Shown here: positions 13,765 through 26,262 of the stretch, piece by piece
How the letters are laid out: each line of letters starts with the position of its first letter
How positions within the stretch are numbered: the first letter of the stretch is position 1
Assembly: GCA_964036045.1 (NCBI GenBank)
Contig: OZ038383.1
Coordinates: forward strand, 69,089,888-69,153,887
DNA from: Eutreptiella sp. 'Long Island Sound 2002'
Lineage: Eukaryota; Euglenozoa; Euglenophyceae; Eutreptiales; Eutreptiaceae
Length of the DNA: 64,000 nucleotides
Reading direction: 5' to 3'
Made by a program: the position numbers and the translations under genes
Notes under the pieces: model-generated
The model's database searches: none
Told to the model about the DNA's origin: nothing
What the model saw: only the letters and a program-made list of their open reading frames with translations

Positions 13765-15168
13765 GTGAAGGCAGTGCTGCCACCAACTGAAGGCCGTGCT
13801 GCCTCATTGGGAAGGCAGTGTCACTTTCCAACAACAGTGCTGCTGCCGTCCACAGGCACTGTTGCTGCAGTCCACTGGCAGCGCTGCAGTGTTGGGATGC
13901 AGTGCTGCAGCATTCCACAGCCATGCAGCATTGCAGAGGCAGTGGCACCACCGTTTGAAGGCAGTGCTGCCACATTGTGAAGGCAATGCCGCTGCCATGT
14001 GAAGGCAGTGCTGCCACCAACTGAAGGCCGTGCTGCCTCATTGGGAAGGCAGTGTCACTGTCCAACAACAGTGCTGCTGCCGTCCACAGGCAGTGTTGCT
14101 GCAGTCCACTGGCAGCGCTGCAGTGTTGGGATGCAGTGCTGCAGCATTCCAAAGGCATGCAGCATTGCAGAGGCAGTGGCACCACTGTTTGAAGGCAGTG
14201 CTGCCACATTGTGAAGGCAATGCCGCTGCCATGTGAAGGCAGTGCTGCCACCAACTGAAGGCCGTGCTGCCTCATTGGGAAGGCAGTGTCACTGTCCAAC
14301 AACAGGGCTGCTGCCGTCCACAGGCAGTGTTGCTGCAGTCCACTGGCAGCGCTGCAGTGTTGGGATGCAGTGCTGCAGCATTCCAAAGGCATGCAGCATT
14401 GCAGAGGCAGTGGCACCACCGTTTGAAGGCAGTGCTGCCCCACTGTGAAGGCAATGCCGCTGCCATGTGAAGGCAGTGCTGCCACCAACTGAAGGCCGTG
14501 CTGCCTCATTGGGAAGGCAGTGTCACTGTCCAACAACAGTGCTGCTGCCGTCCACAGGCAGTGTTGCTGCAGTCCACTGGCAGCGCTGCAGTGTTGGGAT
14601 GCAGTGCTGCAGCATTCCAAAGGCATGCAGCATTGCAGAGGCAGTGGCACCACCGTTTGAAGGCAGTGCTGCCACATTGTGAAGGCAATGCCGCTGCCAT
14701 GTGAAGGCAGTGCTGCCACCAACTGAAGGCCGTGCTGCCTCATTGGGAAGGCAGTGTCACTGTCCAACAACAGTGCTGCTGCCGTCCACAGGCAGTGTTG
14801 CTGCAGTCCACTGGCAGCGCTGCAGTGTTGGGATGCAGTGCTGCAGCATTCCAAAGGCATGCAGCATTGCAGAGGCAGTGGCACCACCGTTTGAAGGCAG
14901 TGCTGCCACATTGTGAAGGCACTGCCACTGTCATGTGAAGGCAGTGCTGCCACCAACTGAAGGCCGTGCTGCCTCATTGGGAAGGCAGTGTCACTGTCCA
15001 ACAACAGTGCTGCTGCCGTCCACAGGCAGTGTTGCTGCAGTCCACTGGCAGCGCTGCAGTGTTGGGATGCAGTGCTGCAGCATTCCAAAGGCATGCAGCA
15101 TTGCAGGAGCAGTGGCACCACTGTTTGAAGGCAGTGCTGCCACATTGTGAAGGCAATGCCGCTGCCAT
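13765..15168. repeat. Six-unit higher-order segment, first copy (offset 1872 bp)
   Basis: Six consecutive 234-bp units with a characteristic order of variants (TTTCC/CACAGCC unit, TGTTTG unit, CAGGGCTG unit, plain unit, ACTGCCACTGTC unit, GCAGGAGC unit) recur in the same order at 15637-17040. The offset of 1872 bp is exactly eight units. Confidence 0.82.
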
Positions 15169-15636
15169 GTGAAGGCAGTGCTGCCACCAACTGAAGGCCG
15201 TGCTGCCTCATTGGGAAGGCAGTGTCACTGTCCAACAACAGTGCTGCTGCCGTCCACAGGCAGTGTTGCTGCAGTCCACTGGCAGCGCTGCAGTGTTGGG
15301 ATGCAGTGCTGCAGCATTCCAAAGGCATGCAGCATTGCAGAGGCAGTGGCACCACTGTTTGAAGGCAGTGCTGCCACATTGTGAAGGCAATGCCGCTGCC
15401 ATGTGAAGGCAGTGCTGCCACCAACTGAAGGCCGTGCTGCCTCATTGGGAAGGCAGTGTCACTGTCCAACAACAGGGCTGCTGCCGTCCACAGGCAGTGT
15501 TGCTGCAGTCCACTGGCAGCGCTGCAGTGTTGGGATGCAGTGCTGCAGCATTCCAAAGGCATGCAGCATTGCAGAGGCAGTGGCACCACCGTTTGAAGGC
15601 AGTGCTGCCACATTGTGAAGGCAATGCCGCTGCCAT

Positions 15637-17040
15637 GTGAAGGCAGTGCTGCCACCAACTGAAGGCCGTGCTGCCTCATTGGGAAGGCAGTGTCACTTTC
15701 CAACAACAGTGCTGCTGCCGTCCACAGGCACTGTTGCTGCAGTCCACTGGCAGCGCTGCAGTGTTGGGATGCAGTGCTGCAGCATTCCACAGCCATGCAG
15801 CATTGCAGAGGCAGTGGCACCACCGTTTGAAGGCAGTGCTGCCACATTGTGAAGGCAATGCCGCTGCCATGTGAAGGCAGTGCTGCCACCAACTGAAGGC
15901 CGTGCTGCCTCATTGGGAAGGCAGTGTCACTGTCCAACAACAGTGCTGCTGCCGTCCACAGGCAGTGTTGCTGCAGTCCACTGGCAGCGCTGCAGTGTTG
16001 GGATGCAGTGCTGCAGCATTCCAAAGGCATGCAGCATTGCAGAGGCAGTGGCACCACTGTTTGAAGGCAGTGCTGCCACATTGTGAAGGCAATGCCGCTG
16101 CCATGTGAAGGCAGTGCTGCCACCAACTGAAGGCCGTGCTGCCTCATTGGGAAGGCAGTGTCACTGTCCAACAACAGGGCTGCTGCCGTCCACAGGCAGT
16201 GTTGCTGCAGTCCACTGGCAGCGCTGCAGTGTTGGGATGCAGTGCTGCAGCATTCCAAAGGCATGCAGCATTGCAGAGGCAGTGGCACCACCGTTTGAAG
16301 GCAGTGCTGCCCCACTGTGAAGGCAATGCCGCTGCCATGTGAAGGCAGTGCTGCCACCAACTGAAGGCCGTGCTGCCTCATTGGGAAGGCAGTGTCACTG
16401 TCCAACAACAGTGCTGCTGCCGTCCACAGGCAGTGTTGCTGCAGTCCACTGGCAGCGCTGCAGTGTTGGGATGCAGTGCTGCAGCATTCCAAAGGCATGC
16501 AGCATTGCAGAGGCAGTGGCACCACCGTTTGAAGGCAGTGCTGCCACATTGTGAAGGCAATGCCGCTGCCATGTGAAGGCAGTGCTGCCACCAACTGAAG
16601 GCCGTGCTGCCTCATTGGGAAGGCAGTGTCACTGTCCAACAACAGTGCTGCTGCCGTCCACAGGCAGTGTTGCTGCAGTCCACTGGCAGCGCTGCAGTGT
16701 TGGGATGCAGTGCTGCAGCATTCCAAAGGCATGCAGCATTGCAGAGGCAGTGGCACCACCGTTTGAAGGCAGTGCTGCCACATTGTGAAGGCACTGCCAC
16801 TGTCATGTGAAGGCAGTGCTGCCACCAACTGAAGGCCGTGCTGCCTCATTGGGAAGGCAGTGTCACTGTCCAACAACAGTGCTGCTGCCGTCCACAGGCA
16901 GTGTTGCTGCAGTCCACTGGCAGCGCTGCAGTGTTGGGATGCAGTGCTGCAGCATTCCAAAGGCATGCAGCATTGCAGGAGCAGTGGCACCACTGTTTGA
17001 AGGCAGTGCTGCCACATTGTGAAGGCAATGCCGCTGCCAT
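15637..17040. repeat. Six-unit higher-order segment, second copy
   Basis: Same variant order as 13765-15168, eight units downstream. The following unit differs (CTGGCGGCGC at 17154), which marks the end of the matched stretch. Confidence 0.82.
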
Positions 17041-20000
17041 GTGAAGGCAGTGCTGCCACCAACTGAAGGCCGTGCTGCCTCATTGGGAAGGCAGTGTCAC
17101 TGTCCAACAACAGTGCTGCTGCCGTCCACAGGCAGTGTTGCTGCAGTCCACTGGCGGCGCTGCAGTGTTGGGATGCAGTGCTGCAGCATTCCAAAGGCAT
17201 GCAGCATTGCAGAGGCAGTGGCACCACCGTTTGAAGGCAGTGCTGCCACATTGTGAAGGCACTGCCACTGTCATGTGAAGGTATGCCACCAACTGAAGGC
17301 CGTGCTGCCTCATTGGGAAGGCAGTGTCACTGTCCAACAACAGTGCTGCTGCCGTCCACAGGCAGTGTTGCTGCAGTCCACTGGCAGCGCTGCAGTGTTG
17401 GGATGCAGTGCTGCAGCATTCCAAAGGCATGCAGCATTGCAGAGGCAGTGGCACCACCGTTTGAAGGCAGTGCTGCCACATTGTGAAGGCACTGCCACTG
17501 TCATGTGAAGGTATGCCACCAACTGAAGGCCGTGCTGCCTCATTGGGAAGGCAGTGTCACTGTCCAACAACAGTGCTGCTGCCGTCCACAGGCAGTGTTG
17601 CTGCAGTCCACTGGCAGCGCTGCAGTGTTGGGATGCAGTGCTGCAGCATTCCAAAGGCATGCAGCATTGCAGGAGCAGTGGCACCACTGTTTGAAGGCAG
17701 TGCTGCCACATTGTGAAGGCAATGCCGCTGCCATGTGAAGGCAGTGCTGCCACCAACTGAAGGCCGTGCTGCCTCATTGGGAAGGCAGTGTCACTGTCCA
17801 ACAACAGGGCTGCTGCCGTCCACAGGCAGTGTTGCTGCAGTCCACTGGCGGCGCTGCAGTGTTGGGATGCAGTGCTGCAGCATTCCAAAGGCATGCAGCA
17901 TTGCAGAGGCAGTGGCACCACCGTTTGAAGGCAGTGCTGCCACATTGTGAAGGCAATGCCGCTGCCATGTGAAGGCAGTGCTGCCACCAACTGAAGGCCG
18001 TGCTGCCTCATTGGGAAGGCAGTGTCACTGTCCAACAACAGTGCTGCTGCCGTCCACAGGCAGTGTTGCTGCAGTCCACTGGCAGCGCTGCAGTGTTGGG
18101 ATGCAGTGCTGCAGCATTCCAAAGGCATGCAGCATTGCAGAGGCAGTGGCACCACCGTTTGAAGGCAGTGCTGCCACACTGTGAAGGCAATGCCGCTCCC
18201 ATGTGAAGGCAGTGCTGCCACCAACTGAAGGCCGTGCTGCCTCATTGGGAAGGCAGTGTCACTTTCCAACAACAGTGCTGCTGCCGTCCACAGGCAGTGT
18301 TGCTGCAGTCCACTGGCAGCGCTGCAGTGTTGGGATGCAGTGCTGCAGCATTCCAAAGGCATGCAGCATTGCAGAGGCAGTGGCACCACCGTTTGAAGGC
18401 AGTGCTGCCACACTGTGAAGGCAATGCCGCTCCCATGTGAAGGCAGTGCTGCCACCAACTGAAGGCCGTGCTGCCTCATTGGGAAGGCAGTGTCACTGTC
18501 CAACAACAGTGCTGCTGCCGTCCACAGGCAGTGTTGCTGCAGTCCACTGGCAGCGCTGCAGTGTTGGGATGCAGTGCTGCAGCATTCCAAAGGCATGCAG
18601 CATTGCAGAGGCAGTGGCACCACCGTTTGAAGGCAGTGCTGCCACATTGTGAAGGCAATGCCGCTGCCATGTGAAGGCAGTGCTGCCACCAACTGAAGGC
18701 CGTGCTGCCTCATTGGGAAGGCAGTGTCACTGTCCAACAACAGTGCTGCTGCCGTCCACAGGCACTGTTGCTGCAGTCCACTGGCAGCGCTGCAGTGTTG
18801 GGATGCAGTGCTGCAGCATTCCACAGCCATGCAGCATTGCAGAGGCAGTGGCACCACCGTTTGAAGGCAGTGCTGCCACATTGTGAAGGCAATGCCGCTG
18901 CCATGTGAAGGCAGTGCTGCCACCAACTGAAGGCCGTGCTGCCTCATTGGGAAGGCAGTGTCACTGTCCAACAACAGTGCTGCTGCCGTCCACAGGCAGT
19001 GTTGCTGCAGTCCACTGGCAGCGCTGCAGTGTTGGGATGCAGTGCTGCAGCATTCCAAAGGCATGCAGCATTGCAGAGGCAGTGGCACCACTGTTTGAAG
19101 GCAGTGCTGCCACATTGTGAAGGCAATGCCGCTGCCATGTGAAGGCAGTGCTGCCACCAACTGAAGGCCGTGCTGCCTCATTGGGAAGGCAGTGTCACTG
19201 TCCAACAACAGGGCTGCTGCCGTCCACAGGCACTGTTGCTGCAGTCCACTGGCAGCGCTGCAGTGTTGGGATGCAGTGCTGCAGCATTCCACAGGCATGC
19301 AGCATTGCAGAGGCAGTGGCACCACCGTTTGAAGGCAGTGCTGCCCCACTGTGAAGGCAATGCCGCTGCCATGTGAAGGCAGTGCTGCCACCAACTGAAG
19401 GCCGTGCTGCCTCATTGGGAAGGCAGTGTCACTGTCCAACAACAGTGCTGCTGCCGTCCACAGGCAGTGTTGCTGCAGTCCACTGGCAGCGCTGCAGTGT
19501 TGGGATGCAGTGCTGCAGCATTCCAAAGGCATGCAGCATTGCAGAGGCAGTGGCACCACCGTTTGAAGGCAGTGCTGCCACATTGTGAAGGCAATGCCGC
19601 TGCCATGTGAAGGCAGTGCTGCCACCAACTGAAGGCCGTGCTGCCTCATTGGGAAGGCAGTGTCACTGTCCAACAACAGTGCTGCTGCCGTCCACAGGCA
19701 GTGTTGCTGTAGTCCACTGGCAGCGCTGCAGTGTTGGGATGCAGTGCTGCAGCATTCCAAAGGCATGCAGCATTGCAGAGGCAGTGGCACCACCGTTTGA
19801 AGGCAGTGCTGCCCCACTGTGAAGGCACTGCCACTGTCATGTGAAGGTATGCCACCAACTGAAGGCCGTGCTGCCTCATTGGGAAGGCAGTGTCACTGTC
19901 CAACAACAGGGCTGCTGCCGTCCACAGGCACTGTTGCTGCAGTCCACTGGCAGCGCTGCAGTGTTGGGATGCAGTGCTGCAGCATTCCACAGGCATGCAG

Positions 20001-20538
20001 CATTGCAGAGGCAGTGGCACCACTGTTTGCAGGCAGTGCTGCCACACTGTGAAGGCAATGCCGCTCCCATGTGAAGGCAGTGCTGCCACCAACTGAAGGC
20101 CGTGCTGCCTCATTGGGAAGGCGGTGTCACTGTCCAACAACAGTGCTGCTGCCGTCCACAGGCAGTGTTGCTGCAGTCCACTGGCAGCGCTGCAGTGTTG
20201 GGATGCAGTGCTGCAGCATTCCAAAGGCATGCAGCATTGCAGAGGCAGTGGCACCACCGTTTGAAGGCAGTGCTGCCACATTGTGAAGGCAATGCCGCTG
20301 CCATGTGAAGGCAGTGCTGCCACCAACTGAAGGCCGTGCTGCCTCATTGGGAAGGCAGTGTCACTTTCCAACAACAGTGCTGCTGCCGTCCACAGGCACT
20401 GTTGCTGCAGTCCACTGGCAGCGCTGCAGTGTTGGGATGCAGTGCTGCAGCATTCCACAGCCATGCAGCATTGCAGAGGCAGTGGCACCACCGTTTGAAG
20501 GCAGTGCTGCCACATTGTGAAGGCAATGCCGCTGCCAT

Positions 20539-21474
20539 GTGAAGGCAGTGCTGCCACCAACTGAAGGCCGTGCTGCCTCATTGGGAAGGCAGTGTCACTG
20601 TCCAACAACAGTGCTGCTGCCGTCCACAGGCAGTGTTGCTGCAGTCCACTGGCAGCGCTGCAGTGTTGGGATGCAGTGCTGCAGCATTCCAAAGGCATGC
20701 AGCATTGCAGAGGCAGTGGCACCACCGTTTGAAGGCAGTGCTGCCACATTGTGAAGGCAATGCCGCTGCCATGTGAAGGCAGTGCTGCCACCAACTGAAG
20801 GCAGTGCTGCCTCATTGGGAAGGCAGTGTCACTGTCCAACAACAGGGCTGCTGCCGTCCACAGGCACTGTTGCTGCAGTCCACTGGCAGCGCTGCAGTGT
20901 TGGGATGCAGTGCTGCAGCATTCCACAGGCATGCAGCATTGCAGAGGCAGTGGCACCACCGTTTGAAGGCAGTGCTGCCCCACTGTGAAGGCAATGCCGC
21001 TGCCATGTGAAGGCAGTGCTGCCACCAACTGAAGGCCGTGCTGCCTCATTGGGAAGGCAGTGTCACTGTCCAACAACAGTGCTGCTGCCGTCCACAGGCA
21101 GTGTTGCTGCAGTCCACTGGCAGCGCTGCAGTGTTGGGATGCAGTGCTGCAGCATTCCAAAGGCATGCAGCATTGCAGAGGCAGTGGCACCACCGTTTGA
21201 AGGCAGTGCTGCCACATTGTGAAGGCAATGCCGCTGCCATGTGAAGGCAGTGCTGCCACCAACTGAAGGCAGTGCTGCCTCATTGGGAAGGCAGTGTCAC
21301 TGTCCAACAACAGGGCTGCTGCCGTCCACAGGCACTGTTGCTGCAGTCCACTGGCAGCGCTGCAGTGTTGGGATGCAGTGCTGCAGCATTCCACAGGCAT
21401 GCAGCATTGCAGAGGCAGTGGCACCACCGTTTGAAGGCAGTGCTGCCCCACTGTGAAGGCAATGCCGCTGCCAT
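20539..21474. repeat. 468-bp two-unit tandem duplication inside the satellite
   Basis: The unit pair 20539-21006 repeats as 21007-21474, including the diagnostic CAGGGCTGC and the AACTGAAGGCAGTG variants. A separate longer-range pair, 20071-20538 and 22177-22644, shares the rare GAAGGCGGTGTCAC variant at an offset of 2106 bp (nine units). Confidence 0.75.
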
Positions 21475-24400
21475 GTGAAGGCAGTGCTGCCACCAACTGA
21501 AGGCCGTGCTGCCTCATTGGGAAGGCAGTGTCACTTTCCAACAACAGTGCTGCTGCCGTCCACAGGCAGTGTTGCTGCAGTCCACTGGCAGCGCTGCAGT
21601 GTTGGGATGCAGTGCTGCAGCATTCCAAAGGCATGCAGCATTGCAGAGGCAGTGGCACCACCGTTTGAAGGCAGTGCTGCCACATTGTGAAGGCAATGCC
21701 GCTGCCATGTGAAGGCAGTGCTGCCACCAACTGAAGGCCGTGCTGCCTCATTGGGAAGGCAGTGTCACTGTCCAACAACAGTGCTGCTGCCGTCCACAGG
21801 CAGTGTTGCTGCAGTCCACTGGCAGCGCTGCAGTGTTGGGATGCAGTGCTGCAGCATTCCAAAGGCATGCAGCATTGCAGAGGCAGTGGCACCACCGTTT
21901 GAAGGCAGTGCTGCCACATTGTGAAGGCAATGCCGCTGCCATGTGAAGGCAGTGCTGCCACCAACTGAAGGCCGTGCTGCCTCATTGGGAAGGCAGTGTC
22001 ACTGTCCAACAACAGTGCTGCTGCCGTCCACAGGCAGTGTTGCTGCAGTCCACTGGCAGCGCTGCAGTGTTGGGATGCAGTGCTGCAGCATTCCACAGGC
22101 ATGCAGCATTGCAGAGGCAGTGGCACCACTGTTTGCAGGCAGTGCTGCCACACTGTGAAGGCAATGCCGCTCCCATGTGAAGGCAGTGCTGCCACCAACT
22201 GAAGGCCGTGCTGCCTCATTGGGAAGGCGGTGTCACTGTCCAACAACAGTGCTGCTGCCGTCCACAGGCAGTGTTGCTGCAGTCCACTGGCAGCGCTGCA
22301 GTGTTGGGATGCAGTGCTGCAGCATTCCAAAGGCATGCAGCATTGCAGAGGCAGTGGCACCACCGTTTGAAGGCAGTGCTGCCACATTGTGAAGGCAATG
22401 CCGCTGCCATGTGAAGGCAGTGCTGCCACCAACTGAAGGCCGTGCTGCCTCATTGGGAAGGCAGTGTCACTTTCCAACAACAGTGCTGCTGCCGTCCACA
22501 GGCACTGTTGCTGCAGTCCACTGGCAGCGCTGCAGTGTTGGGATGCAGTGCTGCAGCATTCCACAGCCATGCAGCATTGCAGAGGCAGTGGCACCACCGT
22601 TTGAAGGCAGTGCTGCCACATTGTGAAGGCAATGCCGCTGCCATGTGAAGGCAGTGCTGCCACCAACTGAAGGCCGTGCTGCCTCATTGGGAAGGCAGTG
22701 TCACTGTCCAACAACAGTGCTGCTGCCGTCCACAGGCAGTGTTGCTGCAGTCCACTGGCAGCGCTGCAGTGTTGGGATGCAGTGCTGCAGCATTCCAAAG
22801 GCATGCAGCATTGCAGAGGCAGTGGCACCACTGTTTGAAGGCAGTGCTGCCACATTGTGAAGGCAATGCCGCTGCCATGTGAAGGCAGTGCTGCCACCAA
22901 CTGAAGGCCGTGCTGCCTCATTGGGAAGGCAGTGTCACTGTCCAACAACAGGGCTGCTGCCGTCCACAGGCAGTGTTGCTGCAGTCCACTGGCAGCGCTG
23001 CAGTGTTGGGATGCAGTGCTGCAGCATTCCACAGGCATGCAGCATTGCAGAGGCAGTGGCACCACCGTTTGAAGGCAGTGCTGCCCCACTGTGAAGGCAA
23101 TGCCGCTGCCATGTGAAGGCAGTGCTGCCACCAACTGAAGGCCGTGCTGCCTCATTGGGAAGGCAGTGTCACTTTCCAACAACAGTGCTGCTGCCGTCCA
23201 CAGGCACTGTTGCTGCAGTCCACTGGCAGCGCTGCAGTGTTGGGATGCAGTGCTGCAGCATTCCAAAGGCATGCAGCATTGCAGAGGCAGTGGCACCACC
23301 GTTTGAAGGCAGTGCTGCCACATTGTGAAGGCAATGCCGCTGCCATGTGAAGGCAGTGCTGCCACCAACTGAAGGCCGTGCTGCCTCATTGGGAAGGCAG
23401 TGTCACTGTCCAACAACAGTGCTGCTGCCGTCCACAGGCAGTGTTGCTGCAGTCCACTGGCAGCGCTGCAGTGTTGGGATGCAGTGCTGCAGCATTCCAA
23501 AGGCATGCAGCATTGCAGAGGCAGTGGCACCACCGTTTGAAGGCAGTGCTGCCACATTGTGAAGGCACTGCCACTGTCATGTGAAGGTATGCCACCAACT
23601 GAAGGCCGTGCTGCCTCATTGGGAAGGCAGTGTCACTGTCCAACAACAGGGCTGCTGCCGTCCACAGGCACTGTTGCTGCAGTCCACTGGCAGCGCTGCA
23701 GTGTTGGGATGCAGTGCTGCAGCATTCCACAGGCATGCAGCATTGCAGAGGCAGTGGCACCACCGTTTGAAGGCAGTGCTGCCACACTGTGAAGGCAGTG
23801 CCGCTGCCATGTGAAGGCAGTGCTGCCACCAACTGAAGGCCGTGCTGCCTCATTGGGAAGGCAGTGTCACTGTCCAACAACAGTGCTGCTGCCGTCCACA
23901 GGCAGTGTTGCTGCAGTCCACTGGCAGCGCTGCAGTGTTGGGATGCAGTGCTGCAGCATTCCAAAGGCATGCAGCATTGCAGAGGCAGTGGCACCACCGT
24001 TTGAAGGCAGTGCTGCCACATTGTGAAGGCACTGCCACTGTCATGTGAAGGTATGCCACCAACTGAAGGCCGTGCTGCCTCATTGGGAAGGCAGTGTCAC
24101 TGTCCAACAACAGTGCTGCTGCTGTCCACAGGCAGTGTTGCTGCAGTCCACTGGCAGCGCTGCAGTGTTGGGATGCAGTGCTGCAGCATTCCAAAGGCAT
24201 GCAGCATTGCAGAGGCAGTGGCACCACCGTTTGAAGGCAGTGCTGCCACACTGTGAAGGCACTGCCACTGTCATGTGAACGTATGCCACCAACTGAAGGC
24301 CGTGCTGCCTCATTGGGAAGGCAGTGTCACTGTCCAACAACAGTGCTGCTGCTGTCCACAGGCAGTGTTGCTGCAGTCCACTGGCAGCGCTGCAGTGTTG

Positions 24401-25443
24401 GGATGCAGTGCTGCAGCATTCCAAAGGCATGCAGCATTGCAGAGGCAGTGGCACCACCGTTTGAAGGCAGTGCTGCCACACTGTGAAGGCACTGCCACTG
24501 TCATGTGAACGTATGCCACCAACTGAAGGCCGTGCTGCCTCATTGGGAAGGCAGTGTCACTGTCCAACAACAGTGCTGCTGCCGTCCATAGGCAGTGTTG
24601 CTGCAGTCCACTGGCAGCGCTGCAGTGTTGGGATGCAGTGCTGCAGCATTCCAAAGGCATGCAGCATTGCAAAGGCAGTGGCACCACTGTTTGCAGGCAG
24701 TGCTGCCACACTGTGAAGGCAATGCCGCTGCCATGTGCAGGCATTGCTGCCACCAACTGAAGGCAGTGCTGCCTCATTGGGAAGGCAGTGTCACTGTCCA
24801 ACAACAGTGCTGCTGCCGTCCACAGGCAGTGTTGCTGCAGTCCACTGGCAGCGCTGCAGTGTTGGGATGCAGTGCTGCAGCATTCCAAAGGCATGCAGCA
24901 TTGCAGAGGCAGTGGCACCACTGTTTGCAGGCAGTGCTGCCACACTGTGAAGGCAATGCCGCTGCCATGTGCAGGCATTGCTGCCACCAACTGAAGGCAG
25001 TGCTGCCTCATTGGGAAGGCAGTGTCACTGTCCAACAACAGTGCTGCTGCCGTCCACAGGCAGTGTTGCTGCAGTCCACTGGCAGCGCTGCAGTGTTGGG
25101 ATGCAGTGCTGCAGCATTCCAAAGGCATGCAGCATTGCAGAGGCAGTGGCACCACTGTTTGCAGGCAGTGCTGCCACACTGTGAAGGCAATGCCGCTGCC
25201 ATGTGCAGGCATTGCTGCCACCAACTGAAGGCAGTGCTGCCTCATTGGGAAGGCAGTGTCACTGTCCAACAACAGTGCTGCTGCCGTCCACAGGTACTGT
25301 TGCTGCAGTCCACTGGCAGCGCTGCAGTGTTGGGATGCAGTGCTGCAGCATTCCAAAGGCATGCAGCATTGCAGAGGCAGTGGCACCACTGTTTGAAGGC
25401 AGTGCTGCCACATTGTGAAGGCACTGCCGCTGCCATGTGAAGG

Positions 25444-26146
25444 TTCCGCGCACGGACACCTTCGGCAGAAGTGCCGTGCGCCGGGGGAGGGGGGGGGACC
25501 GGGCCACGGACCAAGCCCCCGAGATCCGCCGGCCAAACGCCGCCCAGTCGGTAGTACCTGGCGGCTAAGGGACCACACCCGTGCGACTGCGTCCCCCTTC
25601 CCTTGGGGGGGTGGTGGACCGTGCCGGAAGTGGAGCCGGCGCTCCGCCTCGCCCCCCATTCCGTGCCCCTGGGGGGTGATCCGGCTACGTGTAGGGCGGG
25701 GTTGCATGCACGTAGTGCGGACCAAGGGACAAGGGGAGGAGACGAAGAGGAGAGCCGCCGCCATGATGCTTAGCCGGACGGGTTGGGATGAAACCCCCCT
25801 CCCGGTCGCGTGCCAGACCGTGGAGGGCCTGCGGGCACCACGGGGATGTGCCGCGGGGGCGCCCTACCGGGGGACCGCATCTCCTCTTCCTCCTCCTCAT
25901 TTTGTGGGTACATGAAGTGTGTGTGGAGCTGTGTCTGTAGGTGCATTAAGGGTATTCGTTGTATGTGTGTGGGTGCATGGTGTGTTTGTCTGGGAACCCG
26001 AAGCATGTGTGCAGGGTATCGTGGCAGTATCAGGGTTGCTGTTGGTGTGTTTTGTCCAGACGTCACTGTTGTTGTCACAATCGCTGCTGTGCTGCTGGCC
26101 CTTTCCAGTGTCATCCCTTCGTCTGCATGTGCCATTATCAACACAG
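25444..26146. other. GC-rich non-satellite stretch before the first visible transporter exon
   Basis: No exon is recognisable here. The sequence is GC-rich up to about 25900, then turns T/G-rich with a pyrimidine-rich tract ending ATCAACACAG just before 26147, as expected of the 3' end of an intron. I looked for the TM2 loop motif of MFS proteins (D-R-x-G-R-R) in the + frames and did not find it. Confidence 0.5.
25448..25481. other. Hairpin at the satellite boundary
   Basis: GCGCACGG at 25448-25455 pairs perfectly with CCGTGCGC at 25474-25481. Inner bases CAC and TTC also pair with GAAGTG after one-base bulges. It starts five bases after the satellite ends. Confidence 0.6.
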
Positions 26147-26262
26147 GAATGCTGGGGACTCTGCTCTCCATGACCCTCTTTGGCATGAGCACAACATTTG
26201 CGCAGGCGATGGTCGCACGTTTCTTGGGGGGTTTCTTGAATGGCAACACTGGCGTATGTAAG
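26147..26262 (+). CDS. MFS transporter (ZIFL-like), exon covering TM3 and start of TM4
   Basis: This exon encodes about 38 residues, reading GMLGTLLSMTLFGMS, then TTFAQAMVARFLGGF, then LNGNTGVCK. The pattern (hydrophobic helix, R-F-L-x-G, then N-G-N-x-G-V-x-K) is typical of TM3 to TM4 in plant and fungal ZIFL-type major facilitators. The acceptor is ACACAG at 26141-26146; the exon starts in phase with one base of the first codon supplied upstream. The donor is AAG/GTATGC, leaving phase 0. A shorter ending at 26253 is possible but would lose the conserved V-x-K. The family exports small metabolites or metal chelates across plasma or vacuolar membranes by proton antiport; the substrate here is unknown. 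Confidence 0.8.

Larger units (their letters stand above)
1..25443. repeat. ~234-bp satellite array, about 109 units, truncated at left edge
   Basis: Near-identical units follow each other at 234 bp, for example unit starts at 8637, 8871, 9105, 9339 and 9573. Units contain many GGCAGTG and CTGCAG motifs. The first ~1.5 kb is more scrambled and has shortened units. A 230-bp unit class lacks 4 bp (GAAGGTATGCCACC instead of GAAGGCAGTGCTGCCACC) and occurs near 10275, 10505, 10735, 12837, 13067, 17275, 17505, 19841, 23581, 24045, 24275 and 24505. Because 234 is divisible by 3 and the minus strand lacks stops in one frame, apparent ORFs of up to 1459 codons appear (for example 12872-17251, minus); I treat these as by-products. 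The array begins mid-unit and ends abruptly at 25443, where GC-rich single-copy sequence starts. Confidence 0.97.

Noticed and set aside
7933-23557. Very long minus-strand ORFs (757 to 1459 codons) as protein-coding genes
   Set aside because: They lie wholly in the 234-bp satellite, are broken exactly at the 230-bp units, and have no start context, introns or domain. The open frame follows from a period divisible by 3.
25415-25915. 166-codon ORF spanning the satellite edge
   Set aside because: It starts in satellite, has no domain and crosses G-runs; it appears accidental.
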